Assembly (NCBI GenBank): GCA_958295665.1
Contig: OY282560.1
Location: 191,086,061-191,150,060, forward strand
DNA: 64,000 nucleotides
Origin: Tipula vernalis
Lineage: Eukaryota > Arthropoda > Insecta > Diptera > Tipulidae
Direction of reading: 5' to 3'
Part shown: positions 46,538-58,400 of the stretch, piece by piece
How positions within the stretch are numbered: the first letter of the stretch is position 1
Layout of the letters: the number at the start of each line of letters is the position of its first letter
Notes under the pieces: model-generated
What the model was told of the DNA's origin: nothing
Seen by the model: the letters and a program-made list of their open reading frames with translations, nothing else
Databases searched by the model: none
Position numbers and translations under genes: made by a program

Positions 46538-48615
46538 GCTAACCCCTGTTTTACACGGTACTCCCATTACACCTATAGCACAGTTATGCAAATGCCAAAC
46601 TTTCGGATAACAGGATTCGTTTAACACGGTTTTCGCTTTAACACGGACGTGAAAGTGACTCGTTTAACACGATTTCAATTTTAACATAAAATCCTCAATT
46701 AATCACCGTTAACGTACATACTAACAAAATTTCGGTGAATAACCGAGTTTTATTTAATTCTGCTGCCTGTTTTACGAATGTAATGTAAAATGAATGTGTT
46801 GGTGATAAAAAGTAAAAAAAATAATTTGAACGCACAATACCAAAACCAATGTGTACAACTACAACTATATAGCTTCACTTTAAACTTTTACAAACTGCAT
46901 TTCTAATTTAGTTTTAGTTCTAAATGTACACATATGGAATATAAAATTTAAACTGGTGAGAATTTAATTTATAATTTGTCCGTAAATAAAATTTAGTAAT
47001 TTTTAATGAACATTTTGTTGTTTAGACATTTAAATTGTCGATTTTTTTTATAATTGTGGCAAAAGATACAAACCATACAAACTCGAATCAATGGATAAAA
47101 TAACTAAGTGCAACGTGTTTAAGAGAAAGACAATTTCTTTGGGCGAGAAAGTGGTTATTTTAGATCGGCTGCAAAAAGGAGATGGTACAACCGCTGTTGC
47201 TAAGGCGTTAGGTTACAATGAAGCAATTATAAGGACAATTAAAAAAAATTACAAAATCATCCGAAAAAGCGTTAAAACTAAACCATCAATCAGTTCAACA
47301 CAAACCTCTCGTACGCGAGACGCAAATACGGAAATCATGGAAAAAGCGTTAATGATTTGGATCGGGGACAACACACAAAAGAGGATGCCATTAGATGGTA
47401 ATGTTATACGACAAAAAGCGTTGAAAATATACAATGAGTTAAAGAATCAAGCTTCAAGTCAACCGTCCATCTCTACAGCAGACGTTCCAGAATTTTTAGG
47501 CAGTAAGGGATGGTTTGAGCGATTTAAAAAGCGTTTCTCTTTGCATAATGTTAAACTTCAAGGAGAAGTTGCTTCGGCAGATAAGGTTGCCGCTCAGAAA
47601 TTTCCTGCAGAGCTAGCGCAAATTATCCAAGAAAATGGCTATACTGGAGACCAAGTTTTTAAGCGGACGAGACAGGTCTTTGCTGAAAAAAAAATGCCAA
47701 ACCGTACGTATATTGCGAAAAACGAAAAAGTGGCTCATGGATTCAAAGCAGCTAAAGACAGGCTCACACTGCTGTTTTGTAGTAATGCGTCGGGTGATTT
47801 AATGACAAAGACTCCATTGCTTATTTATAGATCATTGAGCCCTAGAGCCTTGAACAAAATTGACAAAACCAAACTACCTGTATATTGGCGAGTTTATCTA
47901 CCACCACCAAACAGTACGTCGCTCATTCAGCTGTTGGATCAGGCGGCAATTTCAACCTTCAAGGCCTACTATATCAAAAGAATTTTTCAGCATATTTTGG
48001 ATTTAACGGATACTGACCTTTCAGTTTCTCAGGTATGGAAGCAATTTAGCATTTTGAATTGTGTGAAAATCATTTCTGGACAGCAAAAAAAGGCAGCCTC
48101 TGATTATGGAATTTATTAAAATCGGTAAAAGAAAACAAACTGACGACCTCCAAAGTAGCTCCAGTGAAGAAAACCTTAATTTTAAAAGACCATCACACAG
48201 TTCCTTTGCAGAGATAGGATCGAAAATGAAAATGACGAAAGTAGCAGTGTGAGCGATTGGGGTGAAATGTGCTAATTTTTAATCACACTATATAAATGAA
48301 TTTTATATGTAGATTTTGTATTTTAATGAAGTTTATTTCCTAAAACATTTCTATAAGAAATTTGAATTCTTTAAAGTTTTTTATTTTAGTTTTTATTTAA
48401 TTTTTATGAATTAAGCGGTATGTATGTATACTTTCTAAAAAATAAAAATCTTACAATATAAAATCAATATTTTAATATTTTATGAAGAATTTAGCTACAT
48501 ATATTTGAGAACCAAACTACATTAATCTTATGGATTCTGAGTATCGCTTAACACGATTTCACATTACACGGCATTTATATAGAACCAAACTACCGCGTTA
48601 AGCGGGGGTTACCTG
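46538..48615 (+). mobile_element. Tigger/pogo-like element
   Basis: The left end reads TAACCCCTGTTTTACACGGT. The right end on the other strand reads CAGGTAACCCCCGCTTAACG. TA dinucleotides flank both ends (46536-46537, 48616-48617). Subterminal TTTAACACG repeats occur near 46620, 46635, 46660 and 48548. The CAG start and TA flank fit Tigger elements. The left terminus has diverged. Confidence 0.75.
47091..48119 (+). CDS. Tigger-like transposase lacking its catalytic core (342 codons)
   Basis: Residues about 10-55 form a CENP-B-type helix-turn-helix (RKTISLGEKVVILDRLQKGD). Residues 80-150 form the CENP-B/Tc5 HTH domain, ending FLGSKGWFERFKKRFSLHNV. Near residue 195 the first catalytic block is lost: FKRTRQVFAEKKMPN is the out-of-frame reading of VFNADETGL then KKMPN. 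A one-base loss and a one-base gain in an A-run restore the frame. Between PVYWR and VYLPPPNSTSLIQ about 60-70 residues, including the second Asp (LLDNAPGH type), are absent. The C-terminal part ISTFKAYYIKR remains. DNA binding could persist; catalysis cannot. Confidence 0.8.
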   Translation: MDKITKCNVFKRKTISLGEKVVILDRLQKGDGTTAVAKALGYNEAIIRTIKKNYKIIRKSVKTKPSISSTQTSRTRDANTEIMEKALMIWIGDNTQKRMPLDGNVIRQKALKIYNELKNQASSQPSISTADVPEFLGSKGWFERFKKRFSLHNVKLQGEVASADKVAAQKFPAELAQIIQENGYTGDQVFKRTRQVFAEKKMPNRTYIAKNEKVAHGFKAAKDRLTLLFCSNASGDLMTKTPLLIYRSLSPRALNKIDKTKLPVYWRVYLPPPNSTSLIQLLDQAAISTFKAYYIKRIFQHILDLTDTDLSVSQVWKQFSILNCVKIISGQQKKAASDYGIY

Positions 48616-48617
48616 TA

Positions 48618-51600
48618 TCTATCGAATAGGTAATTTGGCCCCTAATCGTGCGCTCGCATACGAAAATATTAAAATCAAATATATGTGTAAATTAGAAAAA
48701 ATAGTTTTATGCAAGTTACTTGTTCTCCAAACAATTTGGTCTATTCCCGAACAAATAGTTATGATAAAAAATTGAAAAAATCGTGGGTACTGGCAATGAA
48801 TAGGACTAACAGAAAACATTTGGGGATCGATGACCACTCACAAAATCCTGAGTTGTTTGTAGTTTAAATGCGTCAGAGCATATATTTTAACATTATAAAT
48901 GGGCGCTAAATTCATTGCTACTGTATCTTTTAAACTGTTTGTATAATGGCAGATTTTTTGTTAACTTGTATTAATTCAAAGATTAATTCACACTTATGTT
49001 TATATGCTTTGCTATTTAAATTAATTCAACACCAATATTTTTAGTTATTTTCATTTCGAAACGGGTTAGGAAATTATTCTCAGTCGTGTAGACAACGAGA
49101 GCGGGTTTTGCTATTACACGGTACAACAAACGTTTTCACCGTAAAATGAAACTTGCTGTTATAACATATTCTTACTAGACGTACAATTAAAATGCAAACA
49201 AAAAAATCGAATTGTTGGGTTTGTAGTATATACGAGTTCATGAAAAATCATCACTCGTAGCCTAAAATCCTTACCCAAATAAGGTGATTTTTTTAGATTT
49301 AGCCGGGCAGCAAAATATTTTGGAAGATTTCAAATTTTTCAAATAGAACCAAAAATAAAATTTATAATTGAAATAATCACTTTTAAATTGAAATTCTATA
49401 AAACTCAAAGTGTATCTTGGATGGTAAATAGCCATCTTCCTTTCCCTAAAATATTCAAGATACCCGTCTAGTGCTTCAAATGTTACTGTATTTTAACGCT
49501 CCTCGCTTTCATCTGCGAGCTTTAAATTAATTTTATTTAAAATGAACAGATTTAGCATCAAGTTTTGTCATATCCTGGATTAAAACTTTCTCCATATCAA
49601 TCCCAAAAACAGCACTTGACAACAAATATCCAAACCAAAATAATTACATAATACTCATAATAATGATTGTTTGCGCTCATAGTTTACACATTTCGTCAAT
49701 GTTGGCTTTTTTAGTCTTATTTTTTATAATGATGACGGAAGTCGTTTAAAGGAAAAATTATGTTATGTGGTTTTCTTTTACTGTTTTAATGTTGGGTTTA
49801 TGCTTAAAAAATAATGTATACACTTATCAAATTGAAGGGTAGTGTGCGGGAGTAATAATTTATAGTGAAGCCACCTAAGTTGTACCTATACGATACAAAT
49901 GAAGACGAACTGTCTCTTTATTATATTGTTCACCAAAATATTCACCATTTCCCTAATTATCCTTATCAGCTCGTTAAATTGTATATAAACTAACAAAATA
50001 TTTTTGATTCAACATCCTAAATAAAGTCGTATACAAAAATATGTCTGATTCCAATTAGAGGAACCAAAAAAAAAAACACGGCATTTCGTCATGTACATTC
50101 CTTAGAGAATATTTTATTTAACAAAAATTGCTTCGTTTATTAAACAATTTTTTTTGTTGTACATACCAAGTACTCCTCTTTTAATTAAAATGATGAAATA
50201 ATAAGAATAAGAAGTCGAGCCAAAATAATAAGACAACTTGTAAATATAGAGAGATACATTTTTGTATGGATCCAAGGTATTTTGTTAATTTAAAAATGAA
50301 GGATAATTAAAATATTTTTATTTAATACATTTCGTGGTATTAGTTACCGTTTTAATTAAATATAAAAAATGTTTGTTCAAAGAATGACAGGTTAACATTT
50401 TTAGATTGAGTTTCATCATCATACAAAAAACAATGTGCAGATGGAAATTTCGCGCATACATTGTATTATATGAATATTAGTTTGATTTTATAAAAGATTG
50501 AGGTTGACGTGTTATGACATGAGTGTTATTAGTCTTACATTTTGAGAAGGCTATTTTGTGGTAAACAAACAAAAAAAATAAAAAATGTAAGTTTCCGGTT
50601 GTAAACATCCCGAAATTTGATATCGATTTGTTTTTTGTTTGTGAGCGTCAAAATTTCTCGAAAACATATTATTTTTAACGAAATTGAAAGTCATTGAATA
50701 TTTAGAATAAGCAATTTGTTTGCCTCTGCTCTGCGCATTAAATAGCTCTACCTTTCATTCTGTTCGTTCCAATAAATCAAAAGGAAAACACAATTTTTAA
50801 CGAACTCGATTTTTTTTTATACTTTGAATTGAAACCAACCCAAAAACAAAAAAAAAAGTTTATTATTTTCCTGTTTGCAAACAAACAACATTTTTCTATT
50901 ATTCATTTTCATTTTTATGAGGTTTCCATTATCTTACCAAACAATCTCAATCAAATTTTTTTTCTGGATAAAATGAGTATACATATAGTATATACTACAC
51001 AAGATGAGAAAACAGAATCTTAATTTTGTTGTGTTTTCCTATTTTTCTGCAAAAATAAATTTCCCTTCAAGATGAATATAATTTTCTGTTTATCATTTTA
51101 TCGATTCAAATTCAAAATGATAAAGAAAAAAAAATAATATTCCATTTTCCTTTCCTAACTTCACTCTGTAGATACATACTCATATAATATTCTTATATCT
51201 CTTTATCTTCCCATCTTATTATTATCATTATTTTTTTGTTCTTGTTATTTATTTACTGGATTTCTGAATACACGAAACGAAATAATAAGAATACAATTTT
51301 GCAATTCATGATGATGATGACGACGTTGATGTTGATCATCCGTATTATGGTGATTCGTTTTTGTCATTTTTCTTTATTTTCTAATAAAGGAACAAGCATG
51401 ATCTATAACACAAAACAATAATTTCAAGTAAGAATAAATTCGATATTCTTAGATAAAATAATGAAACTGATGTACAAGTACATACGTTAAGATTAAGGGA
51501 ATGGAATTTTTTATTTCTAGATAAGAATTTTCCATTTTTTACTACAGTTGCTGTTTCTCAATTTTTACAGGGAATATGTAGAATTGACAAATTTTCTTGA

Positions 51601-52071
51601 AGTTTGGAATTACCTCTATCATAGGGATGGGATCTCAGGTCATAGTAATGAAGCCTTAATTGTCCTTTGAAAGTGTACTTTGGACATTCAAAAAAATTAT
51701 TGCAGTTTTGCACTAAATGGTTTGGTTGTGCTTCGTTAATTTGGGCGTGGAGCCGGAAGATTTAATTTAAAAACAGGACTGAAAATATTTTTAATTTTGA
51801 AATACCCTGGAATTTCTAGGAAGTTTAAAATTAGAAGGAAATATTTTTTTTTAAATTTTAAAATATTTTGGGAAAGGGAAATTATACTTTAAACTAAGAA
51901 AGAAACATTTTTAATAATAAAAATAAATTGGAATAATTTAATATTAAAATTATAATGGAATAATTTTTAATCATTTTGGAAAAGGAAGAACAGATTTCGA
52001 ACGAATGTCTCGAAAAAATCTTTTAATTTTGAAATATTCTGAAAAATTTGAAAGAGAAAGATTTTACAATC
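48618..52071. other. No gene seen
   Basis: AT-rich DNA. TTACACGGTAC near 49112-49125 resembles the Tigger terminus and could be a scrap of another copy. Short GATGAT runs occur near 51308-51335. A GGAATTTT-rich tract lies at 51.75-52.05 kb. Frames under 82 codons are unconvincing. Confidence 0.45.
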
Positions 52072-52255
52072 ACGTCGATTATACGGGTGTTGAGTGCGTC
52101 TCAATAGGGTAGGGGTTAACCATCTATATTCCAACGCTGCAACTATGTAGAAACCACCAAATGTGTCTAGTATACCTTCACGTGGTAACACCCGGGCAAC
52201 GATGTGAAGCATTGGCGAAATACTAGAGGCGAGTGCAGTACACTATAAATGAGCA

Positions 52256-53849
52256 ATGAGCAGAACAAATAAGAAAACTAATACCCCAGGTGGTACACCT
52301 GTTGCTCAGGTAAATCCACCCTCTTCGGAGGTCGGTCTCATGGATTCTGGGGGAGACCAGCCTTTGCTATACTACAATTATTTTAACCAATCCCAAGACA
52401 TGTTGCTGAATAAACCAGCTCATTAGAGTTAAACAGAAAAGGATAATTCACATCCCTTCCAGACGAGTAACAAAGTGGCGTATTCTCCTATAAGAGGCGG
52501 TAGTCCCTCCATTGGGGCCAGCAGCCACAATACACGTTCTACAAACGAAGAAAAGCTTCACAATGAATTGTGTAAGGCTAATAATGCATTAGTTGAAGCC
52601 AACAATATAAATAAGCAACTAAATGTTACAATTGCATGGATGCAGGAGCGTATGAAGACGCTTGAAAACGAGGTTGAAGCTCTTAAGCCAAAGAAGGACA
52701 TCGGTTCTACTCCTAACCAGAATACAACTCCACAAGAGTATCATACGGATGAAGAAGAACTAGCTCGAGAAACTGAGTGAATTAGGGTTAAAGGTGGGAG
52801 AAAAAAAAGGAGACGGAATAATACGCCCTCCCCACCTCAATTAAAGGAAAATGTTCCAAATATTATCTAGAAACAACCAAAAAAAAATACCTCCACCACC
52901 ACCAATAGTAATAGATGAAGTAAAAGACTACGATGTACTCTATGAGAAAATAAAAAGCATAACTGCTACTGATAAGTTTAATGCAAAGGTGATGAATGGA
53001 AACACCATCAAAATAAACTTAGAAGATGCTGAAACATACAGAAAAATGACAAAAATTTTAAATGAAGAAAAACGTGCTTGGCACACGTTTGAAGATAAAC
53101 GAACCAGACCAATTAGGGTCATGGCTAAAAACTTACACTCTACGTGTAAACCTGAAAAAATAATTGATGACCTGAAAGTAAAAGGATTTAAGACAACTAA
53201 AGCATCGATTAAGCTAAAACGGAGAGGCAAAGTACCTCAAAACATGTCTATGTTGACCTTCGATACTGATGAAGATATCGAAAAAATTTATCAAATTTAG
53301 TACATCTTGGGGTGCAAAGTGGTGATTCAGCCTCTAAGAAGATCTAAGCTTATACCACAATGTAAACAATGTCAAGCCTATAGACATACACAAAAATATT
53401 GCAACAGGGAACCCAGGTGTGTCAAATGTTTAGGTAAACATCATACCAAAGATTGTGTAAAAGCTCAAAATGTTCAACCTGAATGCGTTCACTGTGGAGA
53501 AAACCATCCGGCTAACTACAGAGGATACAGCGTTGCTATTGAACTGCAAAATATCAAAAATAAGAACGTGATTGCTAAAAATCCAAGTTTAATCAGGAAG
53601 CAAGCGTTTAAGATGGACCGACCCGAAGTAAATCGTAGAGTGTCGGTAACTACTCAAGGACAATTTGGTAAAATTACTTATGCTCAAGTAATGATGAGCA
53701 ATGGAAATTCAGGAAAAACTGCCCAAAATGACGATATAAGTCAAACACCTAAATTAATTTTAAGCAGACTAAATACATATGATGAGCGATTACAGAAACT
53801 AGAGTACAGCATTAAGGGAGCCATCCCTAAACAAAAAAATGGCCAATGA
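52256..53849 (+). pseudogene. Jockey ORF1 (Gag-like, zinc knuckle)
   Basis: This nucleic-acid-binding protein packages LINE RNA. The start at 52256 gives MSRTNKKTNTPGGTPVAQV. Stops near 52427 and 52433 precede the frame at 52475-52780, which has a coiled-coil-like KANNALVEANNINKQL. 52851-53300 carries the conserved pre-knuckle domain (PIRVMAKNLHSTCKPEKIID). A frameshift near 53300 leads to three CCHC-like knuckles near 53357-53520: CKQCQAYRHTQKYC, CVKCLGKHHTKDC and CVHCGENHPANY, the last altered. ORF1 ends at 53849. Confidence 0.85.
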
Positions 53850-56384
53850 CCTTAGAATCTTATGTTGGAATGCCAACGGACTGATGCAACATCAACAAGA
53901 CCTGCAAGTGGTCCTGGACACAGAAAAAATCAGTGTAAGTCTCATTCCATTTACCCTGGAAACACTACTTAAGGAGGTAGTTCTGTTATAATTAGAAATA
54001 GTATTTATCACTATTAGGAGTTAAAATATGAAACGAAAGAAATACAAGCAACTGCTGTTATTGCCAAAATCAAAAGTAGTTCTATTTGTATTGCTAGTAT
54101 CTACTGTCTTCCGAAGCACTCAATGAAAGAAAAAGATTATCTCGAGTTCCTCAGTAAATTAGGAAAACGATTTGAACTTGGAGGAGACTTTAATGCAAAA
54201 AATGTCCAATGGGGATCCAGATTAACAACTACTAAGGGTAAAGAACTCCTTAAAGCTATCAAAAAATGCAGTTGTGAAGCCCTCTCAACTGGAAAACCAA
54301 CCTACTGGCCAATCGGTCAAAAGAAAGTACCAGATCTGATTGATTTCTTCAAAATAAAGAACATATCTGCAAATTATGTACAAGTAGATGACAGCCATGA
54401 CTTAAACTCTGATCATTCACCAATACTTTTAATGTTAAGTGAAAAAATCATTCAGAAAGAAAGAAACCCATTCTTAGTAAATAATCACACTAATTGGGCA
54501 TGCTTTAGACTATCGCTAGAATAAAAAAATTAACTTATTCGTTCCATTAAAGACGGAAGAACAATTAGACAAAGAAGTTCACAAATTTGTAAACGATATA
54601 CACCAATCAGCTTGGAAAAATACTCCTGTAATAAAAACTATAATCAAGAAAAACAACTACCCTATGGAAATTAGGGAACTCCTCGCAGAAAAAAAAGAGC
54701 GAGTAGAGTATGGCAACAAACAAGAGCCCGCCAAGATAAAACTCATTTGAACAATATCACTCAACAATTAAAAAGAGAGATCAAAGAATTGAAAGATGAA
54801 TCAATCAGCAACTATTTAAGAAAATTAACTAATGATAACAGTACTGATTATTCTATTTGGAAAGCAACCAAAAGAATCAAAAGGCCAATAATGCAGATTC
54901 CCCCTAATAAAAATAGCAGGTGAGAAATGGTCTAGAAATAATGAAGACAAAGCTCGAGAATTTGCTGAACACCTCGAAAAAATATTCCAGCCACATGAAG
55001 ACCAAACGTTGGAAGCCGAGATAATAACTGAACAAGCTGTGCAAGAAAGTAAAGAAATCTTACCCACAACACCAAAAGAAGTCATGCGTGAGATTAAAGC
55101 TAATATGAATACAAAAAAATCTCTTGGGTACGATCTGATTACTGCAGAAATCTTAAAAGAACTGCCAAGGAGAGCTCTAATGAAACTCACCAATTTTATA
55201 AATGCAGCATTTAGAATCAAATGTGTCCCAAGCTTATGGAAAATTGCAAAAGTAATAATGATCCCAAAACCTGGGAAACCACCACACATAACATCGTCTT
55301 ATAGGCCAATTTCGCTATTGCCAGTCATGTCCAAACTCTTTGAGAAGCTTCTGGTAAAAAGATTAAATCCGATAATCGAGAGTAAAAACTTGATCCCAAA
55401 TCATCAGTTCGGTTTTCGCAACCAACACTCAACAATTGATCAAGTACACAGAATAACCAGTATAATTGAGAAAGCATTAGAGGAGAAAAAAGTCTGTTCA
55501 ACAGTATTTCTAGACGTTGCACAAGCGTTTGATAGAGTGTGGCATGAAGGACTAAACCACAAGTTAGGAAATCTTCTACCAATGCTTCTACCAATGCTTC
55601 TACCATTTGCTAGGACACTGGAATCTTACTTGAAAGATAGGAGGTTCTTCAGGATTAAGTTAGATGATACATTTTCTGAATTGAAAGAAATCATTGCAGG
55701 AGTTCCGCAGGGTAGTGTATAAGGGCTGGTTTTATACCTACTATACACTTATGATCTTCCAACATTAGAAAACAACACAGTTCCAACTTTTGCAGATGAT
55801 ACGGCGATCGTAGCTGTTGGAAAAAGCAACGAAGAATCAACACAGAAGTTACAATCAGCTATAACCCAAATATATAAATGGACAAAAAGATGGAGAATAA
55901 AACTAAATGAAACTCAATCAGTTCACAACAACTTTACAAACAAATACCGCATGCGAACACAGCTAAGTATCTCGGCATGACCCTGGATGCTAAATTACCA
56001 TGGTAAGCACACGTCAAGAAGAAAAGTGAAGAATTAAGACTTAAATACAGAAAAATGTATTGGCTGATGGGAAGGAACTCTTCTTTATCAACATACAACA
56101 AGCTTCTACTTTATAAGCAAATATTGTAACCGATTTGGACTTATGGTATTCTGCTTTGGGGTTGTACCAAACAGAGCAACGTAAATATCATCCAAATATT
56201 TCAGAATATGGTATTAAAGAACATCGTTGATGCACCTTGGTATGTCAGGAACAATGACCTTCATAGGGACCTTAAAATGAACCTCATCCTTAACGAAATC
56301 CAGGAAAAAGCACGGAGAAATGAAGAAAGGCTCCGCCAACATATGAACATTGAGGCAACTCAGTTAGGGCTCTCAGGAGACTAG
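53839..56384 (+). pseudogene. Jockey ORF2 (endonuclease and reverse transcriptase)
   Basis: The start at 53839 gives MANDLRILCWNANGL, the first endonuclease block. A deletion near 53945-53970 removes the second. Near 54170 is LGGDFNAKNVQWGSR and near 54410 SDHSPIL, both catalytic endonuclease blocks. The frame at 55009-55722 holds the reverse transcriptase: IPKPGKPP, YRPISLLPVMSKLFEKLL, HQFGFRNQHSTIDQVHRI, FLDVAQAFDRVWHEGL and AGVPQGSV. A stop follows at 55720-55722, then FADDTAIVAV near 55792. A short LPM triplication near 55576-55603 is odd. The ORF ends at 56382-56384. Confidence 0.88.
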
Positions 56385-56411
56385 ATTGTAATTACATAAA
56401 ATAAATAAATA

Positions 56412-58400
56412 AAATTGATCTACAAAAGGCTTTCCATCAAGTTCCATCGATCCATCGGACGTCCATAAGACAGCCATCATAACATCTTTCGGATTATTTT
56501 AATTTTATGTAATGCAGCCCAGACGTTCCAAAGGTTCATCGCTGAAGTTCTACGTGGCTTGGACTTTTTTTTTTTTACATCGACGATATCTTAGTTGCAT
56601 CATCCTCAACATCGCACTATATTCATCAGCGTCAAATTTTATCTGCGACAGTTTAGTTTATGCATCAATTCATCGAAGTGTGATTTCGGGAAGCAGATAA
56701 TAAATTTCCTGGGCCATCGAATTTCATCAGCTGGTATCGAAACATTTCCAGAAAAGGTTGAAGCTATTTGACAGTTTAAGCTTCTAATGATTGCCAAACG
56801 ACTTAAAAAATGTTTGGCAATGATGAATTTCTACAGAAAATTTTTTCCACATGCAAAATGATCAAGTGCAATAGGAAAAAGGACAGAACACCGCTCATCT
56901 GGGATGAAAGCACTATTTCACAATTTAACTATTACAAAGATGACTTTTCAAGATCAACTGACTTTATTATCCATCATCTGACGCACCATTACCATTATTA
57001 GTCAATGTGTCAGACAATGCAGTAGAGCCTCAACCCCTAGGTTTTTTTTTCAAAGAAACTAGATAATACACAACAAAAGTACAGGACGTACAACCGCGAG
57101 TTTCTGGCAATGTACTTAGGCGTAAAGTATTTCAGGTATATGATTGAGGGTAGATAGTGTCACATCAACACAGACCATAAACCTTTAATTTTTGATATTC
57201 CAGCAAAACCTAAACAAAGCTTCTCTAAGGCAGATTCGACATCTCGATATCGTGTCACAGTTTTCAACTGATAACCGTTATGTTTCGGGATCATCAAATA
57301 TACCAGCAGATTTTCTATCTTGTATCAATGGGATACTTAATAAAATCACGATGGATTACAATGATTTGACGATGAATCAACAGTCGTGCAGCGAACTGGA
57401 GCCACTATTTAAAAATGATAACTAGACGTAAGACCTAAAAGCAATTGCTCTCCCAGGGTCGAATTCACCCGTATTTTATAATATGTATACCTATACATAA
57501 TAATAATAATCGCCCTTACATTACAAAGAAGTTCAGAAGTGAAGTAATCGAAAGTCTCCAATCTTTCACACAATGGTGTGAGAGGAACTCAACGCATGGT
57601 CCAGCAGAGATTCGTTTAGAAAGGGATGCGGAAAGACTGTCAGACCACAACAAAATAAAATTGATATTGCCTCAGAATACTCGGTCGATACATCAGATGT
57701 TTCCGTTTTAGTATTTCCAAGACGATTACAACTGACCAGAGTCGACAGTTTAAATAACACTTATTTCATGAATTGCCGAAGCTTTTAAATATACATCACC
57801 TTAAAACCATGAGCTACCATCCACAATCTAGTCGGTTGGTTGAAAGATCGTACAGGACCTTAAAGTCAGCAATTATGTGCCACGAAACATCCATTTGGTC
57901 AATAGTTTTACCGGTAATATTACTTGGATTGAGATCGACACTCAAGCCGGATATTAAATGTACATATGCAGGGCCACCTATACGCATGCCTGGACTATTT
58001 TTCGAAAACGAAAAGAAAGCCATTCATCAATCGGAATTCATCAGCAATTCTCGCGAAACCATATATGCTTTCAAGCCAACGCATACATCGAATTATGACA
58101 AAGATTATATTTTTCGGTCCGGCTCTCCAACAACCGTATGACGGACCTTTCCAGGTCTTAAAGCGACGTGATAAGTACTTCATAATCCAGCTAAATAGCC
58201 GCTCATCGAAAATTGCTCATGGACAATTTTTCGAATACAATAAGAAAACCGTTTATCAATCAGAATTCAAACATCGAATCATGGCAAAACTTATATTTTT
58301 CTCCTCAAGGATATTTATCATTGCACCCACAATTTCGTTAGAATGGATTCAGTCCGTCCGGCTCTCCAATAATCGTAAGTCGGACGTTTTGAGATTTTAA
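56412..58400 (+). pseudogene. Ty3/gypsy pol fragment (RT, RNase H, integrase)
   Basis: Starts directly after the LINE tail with DLQKAFHQVP in the reverse transcriptase palm. AAQTFQRFIAEVLRGL and YIDDILVASSS carry the catalytic block near 56515-56615; FLGHRISSAGIETFPEKVEA follows. RNase H is readable as YNREFLAMYLGVKYFRYMIEG near 57080-57150 and INTDHKPLIFDIPAK near 57165-57210. The integrase core appears at 57773-58141 with KTMSYHPQSSRLVERSYRTL and LGLRSTLKPDIKC. The first RT part (before DLQKAF) is missing. Frames break repeatedly. No gag, protease or LTR was found here. Confidence 0.85.

Larger units (their letters stand above)
52072..56415 (+). mobile_element. Near full-length Jockey-clade LINE
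   Basis: A moderately GC-rich 5' leader, ORF1 with zinc knuckles, ORF2 with endonuclease and reverse transcriptase, and a TAAATAAATAAA-type tail at 56397-56411 are all in order. The length of about 4.3 kb is normal for Jockey-type elements. ORF2 overlaps ORF1 by 11 bases. Multiple stops and deletions inactivate it. The tail abuts Ty3/gypsy sequence. Confidence 0.88.

Noticed and set aside
52940..53230. 96-codon minus-strand frame
   Set aside because: It is antisense to well-supported Jockey ORF1 sequence.
57966..58400. 144-codon plus-strand frame as a separate gene
   Set aside because: It overlaps the integrase-derived frame and repeats part of the gypsy 3' region; best read as decayed pol.
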